Source: Synchiropus splendidus
Lineage: Eukaryota; Chordata; Actinopteri; Syngnathiformes; Callionymidae
Assembly (NCBI RefSeq): GCF_027744825.2
Contig: NC_071334.1
Span: 62,904,937-62,968,936 of the forward strand
Length of the DNA stretch: 64,000 nucleotides
Direction of reading: 5' to 3'
Shown one piece after another: positions 26,854 to 39,469 of the stretch; position 1 is the first letter of the stretch, and each line of letters starts with the position of its first letter. A program made the position numbers and the translations under genes. The notes beneath the pieces were generated by a model, which made no database searches, was not told the DNA's origin, and worked only from the letters and a program-made list of their open reading frames with translations.

Positions 26854-29800
26854 AATGAACGAAGTGTGCCGTGACAGTGTTATTCAAGGAAGATTGAAAA
26901 CCATGAGTGTTTTTCAACCTTTTTTAAGCCACACCACACTTCATTGAAAAAATCCTGAGGCTCATAGCCACCAATGGTACCTCGGCCAAAGTGCAATTGT
27001 GCTTAGTCGAAAGTCCTGTTGAAAATCTATTTTAAGTTGTGAAAAATTGTAGCTCACACTCAGCCATTTTGACATCATATTTGCAGATACAAATTGTACA
27101 AAATATGTTTGTTTGCAAATGTTTCCAGATTTTGTTTTAATGAGGAATGTCCTGACTTATATTTAACATTCTTTGCCTCAGCTTTCTTTATAACCATCTC
27201 CGGACTAATTGGGTGAAACTGGATCATTTCCCACTTCACAGTACACCAGTTGAAAAAGGCTGTACTATGAAATACCCCTTTATTTCTTGTCAAAAGTTCA
27301 ATACAACTGTTAAGTATTTTGTTCTGTAAGACAGAGCTGCTCTTCAAAATATGCTACATTTGATAGTGGTTCATCATCACACAAAAAATGAGTTGAATGT
27401 CAGCTGTCGTCTTGGTGAACTACAACAAAAAAAGATAAGTCAAAAGTTGCACTTTGCACCTTGTTATTTGCTGAACTATGTCACTCTGTAAACACACCAC
27501 TACTAAGGTGTTGAAGTAGTGTCACTCAAAAACTGATTCTATATATCGTCCACAGATTTATTCAAACAGAGAGGTGGAGGAAACAATGACAAAGATCAGA
27601 GATGTTTTGTCGGATGACAAGAAAGACTGGGAGCTGAGAGTGGCGGCGGTGAGATGATGTGACAGTCTGCATCATGACACAACATGAGTACAGAAATGTT
27701 GATATACATGTGTTTTTCCAGCTTAAGAAGGTTCGCTCTTTGCTTCTGGCTGGCGCAGCAGATTATGAAGGGTTTCTGCCTCAGCTGCGGCTGATGGAGC
27801 CTCTGTTCAAACAGTCTGCAAAAGACCTGCGTTCACAGGTTGTTCGGGAGGCTTGTATCACATTAGGGTGAGTTTAAACTCCAAGACCCGTATATATCTA
27901 AGGATGATGACACCTCATTGATAATGTATGATTGATCCTCAGACACCTGTCTTCAGTATTGGGGAGCCGATTTGACCATGCAGCAGAATCGGTTCTGCCA
28001 GCCCTTGTAAACCTTGTCCCCAACAGTGCAAAGGTCATGGCCACATCAGGCATTGCCGCTATCCGTCTCCTCCTAAGGGTATGCTCATCCGTCGTCTCAC
28101 TTCTCCATACTTTTGTCTAATGATGAGAAGCTGCTTTCGAACATCTTAGAATCCTAGAAAACTGAATACCGGAATACGCGGAACTTCTGAAATGCGACTT
28201 TGGTGACATTATATTAATTGCCCGAAGTAAAACGGATCTATAATGGGTTCAAAAGCATGAACATTTTTTTAAACACCACAGCTGTTTGTAGATACCTAAT
28301 GTTTTTTTGGTGTTTCAGCACACACATTACCCTCGTCTAATCCCCATCATCACCAGCAACTGTTCCTCCAAGTCCGTGGCAGTCAGGAGGTGAGAAGTCA
28401 CTTCTTTTATGATAATTTTCAACTTGTTTACAGTTTTGTGTTAACCTTAATTCTTTGTTTCGCTAGACGTTGTTATGAGTTTTTGGACCTGGCCCTGCAG
28501 GAGTGGCACACAAGCTCCCTGGAGAGGTGAGGTCATGTGACCTGATGAAACGTCATTTGACACCCGCACAGTCTCATTCTGCAGTTTCCATGGAGACATG
28601 GGTGGGGAATTGGTTTCTCTGTCTCCTGAGGTTCTTTGTGCTGCAGTCAGAGGTAGAAACATGATCCAAACCTTGAACCGCTGTGATCTAGTTGCCATTT
28701 GTCTTTTTTTCCATGTCAATTTGAAAGGGGAAAAACATAGTAAATAACAAGTAAATAAAATTGGAATAAGGAGACATTCTTTAATTCACATGTTTGTGAC
28801 AAATCATCTAAAATGTTTTAAAGTTTAATAGTTAATAGTGTGAAAGAGTGAAGGTGTTGCTATTTATTTTCACTTTTCTTCTGTTTGCTTTAGTTTGTCC
28901 ATCCTGTGTTTTTCTCTCCCATCTTAATTTTAATCTTAATCTTGTTTCAGACACTCTGCCTTGCTCACAGAGACTATCAAGAAAGGAATCTATGATGCAG
29001 ATGGAGACGCTCGGGCCGTGGCCAGAAGGTGAGAACGAGTCTAGTGCCTTCTTACTTTAGTTGACTCATGTGTGGGGATCAAAAGGACACCCTCTGAACT
29101 ATAAAGAACTATAAAATCAGTCAGGGAACATTCATTAGAGTGTGATAATATTCTTCATATGTTGTATTGACATTACTAATAAAAATATATACTATATTGC
29201 TGCCACCAACCTATACTGAAGGAATTTAAAAAATGACCTAAAGTACTCACGATCCACATTTTAAAGTTATATTCAGTTCTAAATTATCCCCTGCGGTTAT
29301 TTGCTGTGAGTGTTGACTAGTTTGACTCAACATGTTTTTACACCTATAGTGAAATAAATCTGGGGACAAAATATACGTTTGTCCAGTGAAATGTGTTTTT
29401 GTCACAACAGACTCAAAATTGATTCAATAAGATGGATTGTTGATGGATTTGTAGTTATTGACTATATGGCGTTCTACCTATGTAGAATTATTGAATGATG
29501 TTTCTGTCCATTGTCATGACAGTATGCAATTGTTAAAAGTCAAGAGTACATGAGGTTCAGGTTAAGAATCTCACAATTTGTTCAGATGTTACTGGAGCTT
29601 CCACGCTCACTTCACCCGGGAGGCGGAGAGCCTGTTTCAGAGTCTAGAGGCATCCTACCAGAGGGCGCTGCAGGCCCATCTAAGGAGTGGAGACAGTGCA
29701 ATGTCACTGCCAGTGTCTGGCCGCTCATCTTCATCTTCCCAAGAGAGTCTGAAGTAAGCCACAGAACTATTGCACGGCCCATTGCTATTCTGTTGAAACT

Positions 29801-32800
29801 TGAAATTTTAAGCCTGACATCTTTTTGCCTTCTCAGTCGACCCCTGAGTGTGAAGAGCACCGCTGGTCGAGGCAAGTGTCCAAAGCCTCTCTGTAATGTT
29901 CTTTGTCTGTCCTGAGACCCCCCCCCCCCCCTTGACATTACCCACTGGTCTGTCCCTGCAGTGAAAGCTCCTCAACCCTCCAGAACCCCCATCACCTCTT
30001 CCAGTTCCCTCCAAAGATCTCGCAGTGATGTCGATGTTAATGCTGCAGCCTCAGCTGCAAGTCATACACGCATGACACCGGTGTCCTCCACTGCTTCATC
30101 CTCCACATTTAGCACCCTTCCTCCTGGATCCTACGCCTCACTCGGTGAGACACCTTATTCTTGGTACAAATGCCATGGGCGGATATTACATCCTCCTCTC
30201 CTTCTACCCCTTTCCTCTGACCCTTGTTTGTCTTTCCTGTCTCACTGCCGACAGACGACTCATGGTCTGTGAATGGTGATGGTAAGCGGCGATAAATGAC
30301 TCCTTTATCGGTGTGCGGTTTCACAACTGGGGCTAAATCATTACCTGTGATTTTATTTCACTCAGAGAGGCACTGTTGATCATTTTATTATAGTTTTCAT
30401 CCCAATCTTTTTTGCACAAGACCTTCATTTTTGAACAACTTGAGACATCGATTTAAGCAATCTTTTATGTCTGATCAGCCTTTTTGTCTTATTTCACCAG
30501 TCTTAGGCAGTTTTATTTACCAGCTATATTAAATTCTTTCTCTTTTTGATTGACAGGTCGAGTTCGTACTCGCAGGACAAGTGCAGGAAACGGGGCGACG
30601 GTGACAGACAGTCGTGGTCGCAGCAGAGGGAAGGTGGTCTCACAGTCTCAACGTGAGCCACTTTCTTTCATTTAGGCAACCAATGCTCTAACACGTGCAA
30701 ACCCTGACCTTTATATCGTGTTTTTCTTGCAGCTGGCAGCAGGTCTGGCTCTCCAGGAAGACTCCTAAGCACCACTTACAGAAGAATCCCACGGCCAACT
30801 GTAGGCCCCACCCACTCCAGCAGTAGTGTGAGTCGGCCTCGAGGTCACCGTAGTCAAGGATGCAGTCGTGAGACAAGCCCGTCCAGAGCCGGTGCAGGTG
30901 AACAGAATTTAATATAGCAGTCCTTATTATGGCCTGAGCTATTTGCCAAAGTGTGTATCAAATGCACAGCACGCTCTTATGTAAACCTGCCTTGAAGTTT
31001 GCAGAGTTGTCAATCATCTAAGTAAATCTTGCCTGGAGAAACTGAGTCATAAAGCGGGATTTCGTCTTCAAATTTGATATATACTTCCTTGTGTCTGCGT
31101 CTTCTTCGGCCACTGCTTCACTAACTTCTGCTGAGAGTCAACTTTCCTTCACACTATCACTTGTCTGTCTTTGTCTCTTTGCTTCAAACCCCCTGTATAT
31201 GCTCACACCTTCCTGTATGTTGGGCCTCGCTCTCCAGCCCGCAGCAGAATCCCTCGCCCCAGCATGAGTCAAGGCTGTAGCCGCGAAACCAGTCGCGAGA
31301 GCAGCCGAGACCCCAGCCCCTCTCCCCTTGGTAAGTATGGTACAGAAACCAACTGCCACCATCCTTATTGGGACCAATCAGAACTGCATCAACATTTGGC
31401 AACGTAATGCTTACTTCAAAATCCTTCAGAGGCCAGATAATGGAAGTGTGGAGACATTCTCTACACTTTAAATTTATTTGCTTTTTGTGTTTTTCTGTGG
31501 TAATTTCCCTTGTAGCGTTTGGATGACTTTCTCCTCATGCGTCACCTTGTATTTCCACTTCCTTTAAATTTCTTTTTTTCATTCTGTTTGCTCTTTTCTC
31601 CTGTTTTGTCTATTTTCAGCTTTTTGTTTCAAATGTTTGTGTTCATGCTCTGTGAAAGAAAGAGGAATATTCTGTGTGTATTGTGCCATGATCCCAATGG
31701 AATTACATGTGATGACATTGTTGACCTTGCAGCAAAATTTGTAAATTTGTGGCAAAATATTATTAACATTCATGTGGAGTTAAGTCAGAAAGAAAAGAGG
31801 TAAACGTATGTTTTTGCATTTCCAGATCGTTTATCTGAACACTCTCGGCTCTCAGCCTCCGTGAACGCCATGAAGATCCTCAACACCAGCACAGAGGTGG
31901 AGGCAGCTGTAGCTGATGCTTTGGTAAGGACACATGGCGTCCAAAATGAATTATGAGCAAGTGACGAAGAGTTGTGTGTAAATCTATCAATTCCTGTCTT
32001 CTGTTCTGGACTTAAACACATCAGCTGTTAGGAGACTCCAGAAGTAAGGTAGGCTGATTGTCTTCACCAGCCGCCTGCATGACCGGGCGGATCCTTGCAT
32101 GGCATTTGTAGAAACCTGCATGACTGTAGAGCAGGAAGACTCAACTGAAGCTTGACTTGACTGAGACCAGCCTAACTGGGCTTACAAAACAGTTGCTGTT
32201 GCTACACTGCAGAATGCCTATTCTCAATATTGCTCGATGAAATAAATATTCAAATCATTGTCTTTTTCATTACAGCGACGGCCGGTCCGTCGGAGGTTTG
32301 AATCCCCGGGTATGAACTCGGATGACGACGCCAACAGTGACGCATCCAGTGCCTGTTCAGAGCGCTCCTACAGCTCCAGGAACGGCGGTGCTGCTCCACT
32401 CTACCTTCGACAGACGGAGGACGTGGCCGAGGTGCTCAATCACTGCGCTAGCTCCAACTGGTCTGAGAGGAAGGAGGGTCTCCTTGGTCTGCAGAACTTG
32501 CTCAAGAGCCACCGCACACTCAGGTGATGCAGATAAATAACACTGTAGAACAAACTGAATGCCTCTCTAAACAAGAGCATGCTAGATGGTCATGAAATAA
32601 TATGGGGATATATCAGCTAAAGATGAAGCTAGAATGGCATAGATCTCCTACATGACTGAATTTAAAAAAATCTGTTTTTTACTTCAGTTACTTTGAACTT
32701 CACTGGAAATTCTGCTTTTGCTTTCAGTCGTGTGGAGCTGAAGAGGTTGTGTGAGATCTTCACCAGGATGTTTGCAGATCCCCATAGCAAGGTGAGACTG

Positions 32801-35800
32801 CCTCAGACAAGGACAAAAACCTCATTCATGACCCATTAACACCTGACATGAGCTCAAATAAGTAATTGAAATCATTAGTCACACCAATGAGGACGAAGAC
32901 TGAACGTTGATCTAAGATTAGCAACGGTGTTGTATGTTCTCATGTGTGTGTTTTTTGTTGCATGCTTCGTCGGTCTCGTCTGTCGTGGATTATGAACAGA
33001 GAGTGAGTATTTTGTCTCCTGATGAATCGCTCTGGTCTCTGCAAACAGGAATGTTCTCACCAGGTTCTGGTTTCATCCTCAGGTGTTCAGCATGTTCTTG
33101 GAGACTCTGGTGGACTTCATTGTGCTGCATCGAGACGACCTGCAGGACTGGCTCTTCGTATTGCTCACACAGCTGCTGAAGAAGATGGGTGCTGATCTGC
33201 TTGGGTCTGTTCAGGCCAAGGTCCAAAGAGCACTGGATGTAACCAGGTTAGCGCAGCGTCTTTAGTACCAAAGTGTCCTTAATTGTCTTCACTTTATAAT
33301 ACTTTGATAATCTGGTTACCTGTGGGGTGTAATGTTTCCACCAGACACAAAAGCTCACAGTTCTCCATTATATAACTAAAGTTTGGAATGTTTGTGCTGA
33401 AGTTGAAGTGGTCATATGACGGTTTTTATGGCCTAATGTGATAACCAGGAGTTCAATTACAGTCTAAATTCACAACACTTTGGAAAGTTTGACACAAGAC
33501 AAACCATATGTATGTGTAATAGTAATATCAGTGTCAAAGCATGACTTCAGTCATGGTCAATGGTTCTCACAGTCACCGCTTAACAGTTGGTGTGTCTGAA
33601 AGCAGGCGAAATACATTGTTTGACTTGTGCCATGTTTTTAATACAAACTCTTCCACGGCAGGGAGTCCTTTCCGTGCGATCATCAGTTCAACATCCTGAT
33701 GCGCTTCATTGTGGATCAGACTCAGACGCCAAACCTAAAGGTGAAGGTGGCGCTGCTGCGCTATGTGGAGGCGTTAACTCGTCAAATGGATCCCACCCAC
33801 TTTGTCAACACCAGTGAGACGCGCCTCGCTGTGTCACGCATCATCACCTGGACGGCTGAGCCCAAGAGTTCCGATGTGCGCAAGGTAGGATGTGGTGTCA
33901 GGAAGTCCCTCCCATAATCCCCGACCCTTTTCATTTCTTCTTTTATGTTTGTTTTTTTATTTCTCTCGTCCCTCTGTTTGTTTCTTTTTATGTCTTCATT
34001 TCTTTTCTTCACCTGTCACCGACACATACCCAACCCAGACCCTCCATAACTGGGGAGGGCCAGAGGTCTCAAGCCGACCCGTCAGAAGCACTGCCCCCCT
34101 TCCGGGGGATAGCAGCTTGGAAGAGCAGTGCAAGCAGGTAGTGGAATCACATGACGGCATGAATCTGATTTAATTCATAGACTCATGTACTGAAAAACTG
34201 ACACGACTAAATGAGCGGACTCTTGTTTAGCTTTGGGAACAGTCCAGTGGCTGCTGCAAGCACATTGAAGACCACCATAGCCCCCTTTGCCAGTTGTTCA
34301 AGAAAGCTTTGTTTTTTTGTTATTTTTTAAGATGTTTTAAGAATCATTTTTAAATATGAGATTCATAAGACTTGTTTACAGGGTTACTAATGTGGTTAAA
34401 TGTGTTTTAACAATTTGGTATCAGTTAGCATGTCGTGCACTGCCCCTGGTGATGGCCCCAGGATCATAAACTAGCTGAGTCCACCCATTTAGTTCCCGGG
34501 TACATGACAATGAGTAACCTCTCTAACTGGTGGACTGGGAGCCCAGTTGCCGTGTGTTTCTGCTGGTCAGAAGGTGATGAGTAGTACTACATGGTGAATC
34601 AGGTCGACAGAAAAAGATAAACAGAAGCTAGTATTAAAAAAAGCTGATATAATTACGCACCAAAACATGTGAACTTAGCATGAAGATCATGTTAGACTGC
34701 TGAAACTAACAAATAATCCCACTGCATGTGACCTGCTGCTGAAGGGAGCAACTTTAATTCACATTGTTTATATATAGTCTTCTCTTTTATTTTGGTGTTC
34801 ATAAAAACGAGTGGCAACAATTTCACAGTGAGTGTTTACACTAAAAATAAATTCATTAATATTGAGTTCTGAATACTATCGTGCTTCATTTCACAACTTC
34901 TCCTTTTTTCAGTAACTTCAGTTGTCCCTGTTCTGTCTGACACTCTCCGTCTCCCCATGCCTCTCTTCTCGTCTGGCATCTCACCATCCTGTCAATGTTC
35001 TTCACTCTTTCTTGACAGATGGCGCAGGATGTGCTGCTGGTGCCAAGTGGAATTTTTTTTTTGTGGATATTAGTTCTGATGTGCTTCATTTTGTTGGCAG
35101 GCGGCTCAAGTGGTTCTGATCTCTCTGTTTGAGCTGAACACTCCTGAGTTCACGATGCTTCTCGGAGCGCTTCCTAAAACCTTCCAGGATGGCACCACCA
35201 AACTGCTGCACAGCCACCTGAGAAATGTGGGCGCTGCAAGCAACATTTCTACGGTACCTCACGCGAGCAAGCAAGAAAACTTGTCTCGTCAAAACACTAC
35301 AGAAGTTGTGATCTTTATTCTGTTCTCATATCCAGGCTTCTCCAAGCAACTCTGGGCGATCTCTGCCCCGCCAGTCAAGCAGTCGCAGCAGCCCGCTCAC
35401 CTCACCAACCTCCTGCTCTCATGCCTCATTGTCACCCAGGTGGGGACGATCTTCTTTTTCCTTTCTTCTCCCAATATCAATGGAGACACTAGTAATCTCG
35501 CGTTTGTATTTCCCTCCAGCGCTCTAGAGGATGACAGCGAGAACCTGAACTCTGAGGAACTGTACAGCTCACTCCGTGGTGTCACAGAGGCCATCCAGAA
35601 CTTCAGCTTCCGCAGCCAAGAGGACTTAATGGAGCCCCTCAGGCGGGAGGGCAGGAGGGAGATGGTGAGAACAGATGTCGCTGTGGCCAACACCAGGAAG
35701 AGTCTCACTTGCTCCATCTGATCTCTGACATATTTACAGTTAGGGGGCGGAGCTTCGACCGATTCCGATACTCGTTTATGTGGTGACGTGGTGGAGGGCG

Positions 35801-37292
35801 GTCGCATGGCTCTGGATAACAAAACCTCATTACTGAACACGCCATCCCCACCGTCCTTTGCTGGCCCACGGTTCCGGGACTATAACCCCTACAACTACAG
35901 TGATGGCATCAGCATGATGGACAAGGGGGGACTGAAGGAGGGCTTGCTGGATGAAAGTGGTGAGCCTCTGCGTGGTTGGGTGTTCTGTCTGGCTGCCTGC
36001 CAGATATTTAAAGTTGCTGTCTCCATCATAAGGTCGCCACCCAGAATCTGTGGAGAACAAGATCATGAATCCAAAAGGTTACCAAGGTAACAGCCATTGA
36101 ATTTACTCTTCTCATCAAACCTTTCCGTAGGGCTTGGTGGTGGGTGCTAACGCTCTTCACGACTTTCACTTTCCAGGTGGAGGAGCAGCAGAGCAGCTGG
36201 AGCTGGTAGCAGAGCTGCTGAAGGAGCTGTCGTCAACACAGGTCGGTGAGCGGAACCCTGAGGACAGGCGTGCCACGCTGCTGGAGCTGCTGAAAGTGGC
36301 ACGTGAGGACAGCGCCGCCGTGTGGGAGGAACACTTCAAAACCATGCTGCTGTTGCTGCTGGAGACCTTGGAGGACCGAGATGTGAGCCTGTGCCGTCCT
36401 GTTTGAAAAAGTGGCTCGCTCCAAATCTGACTGTGTTGTTCTCACAGCACACCATTCGAGCCCTTGCACTGCGCGTCCTCCGGGAGATTCTGCGGAACCA
36501 ACCGGCTCGCTTCAAAAACTACGCTGAGCTCACCATCATGAAGACGCTGGAGGCCCACAAGGACTCGCACAAGGAGGTGATACATGCGTGACAGTGTCGA
36601 CATATTTAAGGAGTTGTGCAACATCAATGATGTAACTTTCATTACTGAGTTACTGAGAAAGAAAGTCATCCGATGCTTAAACTCTCACTCAACACTCAAC
36701 TTGTTTCCAAGGTTGTGCGAGCAGCAGAAGAGGCTGCGTCCACTCTGGCCGGCTCGGCCCACCCTGAGCAGTGCATCAAGGTCCTGTGTCCCATCGTCCA
36801 GACGGCAGACTTCCCCATCAACCTCGCCGCCATCAAGATGCAGACCCGAGCAATTGAGCGTGTTACCAAGGAACCGCTGCACCAGCTTCTGCCGGATGTC
36901 ATCCCAGGATTACTTCAGGTACTTCAGCGCCCATTGCCTGCCAGTGCTACATCATTTTTTTGGCAATATGCTAATGAGCGCCGACCACGCCTACCCAGGG
37001 ATACGACAACACAGAGAGCAGTGTGAGAAAGGCAAGTGTCTTCTGTCTGGTTGCCATCTACTCAGTCATCGGAGAGGAGCTGAAGCCCTACCTGGCTCAG
37101 CTGACAGGAAGCCAGGTACTGATATTTATCCTGAAAAAAACAAACACTTCAAACGTGTGTATTTTATCAGTGATATGGGCTGAATTTTTCTTTTTGTCGT
37201 TGCCTCAGATGAAGCTGCTAAACCTGTACATCAAGCGAGCCCAAACTTCAGCCAGCAACAGCAGCAGCTCCTCTGACATTTCATCCTACTGA
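21898..37292 (+). CDS. clasp1: CLASP microtubule plus-end-tracking protein (clasp1-like)
   Basis: CLASPs promote microtubule rescue and stabilise microtubules at the cell cortex, Golgi and kinetochores. About 38 exons join in phase to up to 1,545 aa. The N-terminal TOG ([36 protein letters not shown]) is in exons 21,898-23,696; the second TOG ([20 protein letters not shown]) in 27,556-29,753; the Ser/Arg-rich region with an EB-binding SxIP motif ([16 protein letters not shown]) in 29,837-32,048; the third TOG ([28 protein letters not shown] repeats) in 32,276-35,253; and the C-terminal domain ([14 protein letters not shown] segment, [24 protein letters not shown]) in 36,177-37,292. The N-terminus and the Ser-rich tail ([14 protein letters not shown]) fit CLASP1 better than CLASP2, though NPYNYSD and [13 protein letters not shown] are shared with CLASP2. 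Oddities: a GC-AG intron after 29,871, a 24-nt microexon at 32,025-32,048 and two cassette exons listed separately. Confidence 0.94.
23697..25305 (+). other. Large clasp1 intron with internal promoter at its 3' end
   Basis: The first 1.3 kb is unremarkable. From about 25,070 the base composition changes to GC-rich, with 'aagctccgcctcccacccctccc' (Sp1-like GA/GC boxes), just upstream of the alternative start exon at 25,306. This supports a separate promoter inside the intron. Confidence 0.5.
25306..25342 (+). CDS. clasp1: clasp1 alternative first coding exon (short isoform start)
   Basis: An ATG at 25,306 opens [12 protein letters not shown] and ends in a GTAAGG donor after one base of the next codon. 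Joined to the exon at 25,818 it gives [16 protein letters not shown], which parallels the start of the short CLASP2 isoforms (MRRLICKRICDYKSFDDEESVDG-like, from memory of that isoform). The phase (1) is the same as that of the upstream exon it replaces. The resulting protein would lack the N-terminal TOG domain and carry two cysteines near the N-terminus that could be lipid-modified, as proposed for the short CLASP2 form. Confidence 0.75.
26750..26850. repeat. (TA)n microsatellite
   Basis: About 100 bp of TA repeat with a TATG interruption lie in the clasp1 intron between exons at 26,160-26,236 and 27,556. Its poly Tyr-Ile frame is not a gene. Confidence 0.95.
26906..27270 (+). mobile_element. 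Non-autonomous hAT-like element, copy A
   Basis: The left end 'gagtgtttttcaacctttttt' and right end 'ccagttgaaaaaggctgt' form degenerate terminal inverted repeats of the hAT type. The interior ('ccaccaatggtacctcggcc', 'catattctttgcctcagctttc') matches copies at 43,155-43,955 (+) and 51,679-52,125 (inverted). No transposase remains. It lies in a clasp1 intron. Confidence 0.7.
34039..34137 (+). CDS. clasp1: clasp1 candidate cassette exon (99 nt, 33 aa)
   Basis: It lies between the exon ending KSSDVRK (33,884) and the exon starting [12 protein letters not shown] (35,101). It has a 'caacccag' acceptor and a GTAGTG donor, is a multiple of three, and keeps the frame ([17 protein letters not shown]...SLEEQCKQ). 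CLASP proteins usually read straight from RK to AAQ, so this is probably an alternatively spliced insert in the third TOG region. Confidence 0.5.
36033..36077 (+). CDS. clasp1: clasp1 candidate cassette exon (45 nt, 15 aa)
   Basis: A 45-nt block with AG acceptor and GTTACC donor is phase-compatible with both neighbours (exons ending 35,959 and starting 36,177). It would insert [14 protein letters not shown] between DES and GGGAAEQ. The acceptor is weak, so the support is only the frame and the splice dinucleotides. Confidence 0.4.
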
Positions 37293-37670
37293 GACACTCA
37301 CCAACACCTGCACACACTTGTGTTAGTCCACATTAGAATTACGAGCCTTAAAGATTCCTAAAAATCTTTTCAGCCTGAAGACAAATTTGACTGAAATATT
37401 GTGGAGGATTTATCAGTATTTCACACATCATCTCCCCCCCCTTCTTCTCCTCCTCCACTCAAACATAATCAATTTTCATGATCTGTATCTGGAATGTAAA
37501 GACTTGTGACTGAAGGACCCGAAGCGCTGGAAAGTTGTCTTCGTCTGTGTGAAGAATTTCCTTTGCATCTGCTGTTGAACGTGTGTAGTGAAGCCCTGCT
37601 CCCCTTTAACTGACGTAGAACACCTTTTTGTTTTGTTTTTTGGCTCCTGCAGTTTTTTGTGTTCTGTAAA

Positions 37671-37676
37671 AATAAA
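37671..37676 (+). terminator. clasp1 polyadenylation signal AATAAA
   Basis: AATAAA occurs about 380 nt after the clasp1 stop codon; a second one follows about 45 nt later. Confidence 0.6.
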
Positions 37677-39072
37677 AGTCATTTTAGAACTCATCAGTGC
37701 TTATCCATGTTTTTAAATCAACAATAAAACGGAACGTCCTTGTACACTTGTGTGCTTGCTTCAAAATCTCTTTAACAAAGTGGGTTCCGAGAACCAATCC
37801 AAATCGCTGATAATGGCGTGAAGTCAAAGTCTTTATGACAAATCAGTCGTGCTGCTTCTTTGCCTCCTAATGAGTATTTTTTGCCTTTATGAATAATGTG
37901 TTTTCCGTTGTAGCGAGCATGTAATGCTCGAAAACTTGCACAAGATGGCGCTCTGTGTCAATGTTTTACTCCTACACTCATTTTCATGCGTCTGCAATGG
38001 ATTCAGTTCTCACCATAGATCGTTTTCACGCGTCTTTCAAAGCCTCGGTGTTCGTTCACGAGTTGGGATGATTCGTTGAAGAACGGGGGCCTCAGCAGAT
38101 TTTATTGTCCCCCGCCCCAAGGCAGGACCTTGGTATGTGTTCCGTTAACTGAGTCTTTGAAAAGTCACTGAACATTCGAGTGAATGTAAAAATGAATCAG
38201 AGTCCTCTTAGCAGCTGACAATTCAATCCTTTCTCGGAACTCGGAATATGTTTCAGGCGATAAAATACACTAGATCTATTCATCTTTTTAACGTTTTCAT
38301 GTATGTAGACAATAATAACTGTCATGATGAATTTTATTTTATTTTATTTTATTTCAAATCACTTTCCTAGTTGGTGGGATCCCCACTGACCATGGCATTA
38401 AATTTGATTCTGATTCTGATTCTGGTTATTAAAAAGGGGAGGAACGTCAGAAATAAATTCTAAAACAGTTGTGCAATAAAACGGAAGCAGACATTCCATA
38501 GTATTACATTTAGATATTGAACCAAATCTGGTGTAATATTTAACCTGTTCAGTATTAATGGTCCTCAGACAGACATCAGAAAGTTTGATATATATCAAAT
38601 ATGTTATATGCCTCTCTTTGTTCACTGTCTTCATGCCACCGTGGTTTACAGTGGAAGGGCCTGACATTACAATTCTGCCTTATGTCATCTTCGTGTTACA
38701 AGTTAAAATTAAATTATTGGTGGGGTCATTTAGAAAGTCACTTGATGTTTGTGATTTGGCTGGGCAGAATGCCTAAAGTGACACTGTGGCATTTGCTCAT
38801 TTGTTTGGCGATTTATTGATTTTTTTTGGATGATTATTTTGATTTTATTTTTTAGCCATTTGTTTTGCAGGTCAACCAATTGTAACTGAGGAAGGTGGTC
38901 CCTCAGGTTCGAGCAGTCAAGAATGTGACTGGCTGTCAGATGTTTGGCCCCGCCTCGGCTGACAGGTACTGACTGACCCCTGATACACCCACTCTACACC
39001 ACAAAGCATTTTATTGACTAGTTTGCTCAAACACACTCTCTGATTTTACTTAAACACACTCTCGGCTTGGTG

Positions 39073-39108
39073 GCAATATACTTTTGCTGCCCAGCAAAAG
39101 TATATTGC
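39073..39108. repeat. Near-perfect 36-bp palindrome
   Basis: Arms of 17 bp (gcaatatacttttgctg and its exact reverse complement at 39,092-39,108) are separated by only 2 bp. It could extrude as a hairpin. No transposon framework is visible around it. Confidence 0.9.
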
Positions 39109-39469
39109 AATATGTGGGTCGTCGCTGCGTGAGGTGGAGATGTTCTGTGCTTGCATGGTTTTCCTCGGTGCCTTTTTGTAAAATGAGTGGACCAGGCGTG
39201 TGGATGGGTGTTTGTTTGTGTTTAACGTGAGGCAGAATGTCGAGCTCTAGCTGAATGATATTACAGCTAGAGTTTCCAGTTTAGAAATGTAGCCACTCTT
39301 CCATTTGTTCCCTGGCTATGGCGGCAGATTGCTCTAGTGGGCAAAGCCTTACCTGACTGTCGCGCCAGAGTTTTGGCGTGGTGGTGGGCTGGAGTTGCTG
39401 CTCTGTTTCTGTAAAAAAAAAAAAAATTAATTTCATTTCAAACCCTCTGTTCCTGCCCAGCAGCTCCCC

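Noticed and set aside
26663..26947. 94-codon frame rich in Tyr-Ile
   Set aside because: It is a TA microsatellite inside a clasp1 intron.
35018..35060. Possible small clasp1 exon beginning ATGGCGCAGGATGTGC after 'ttgacag'
   Set aside because: No donor in phase follows and its peptide has no counterpart in CLASP; the next firm exon at 35,101 joins directly.
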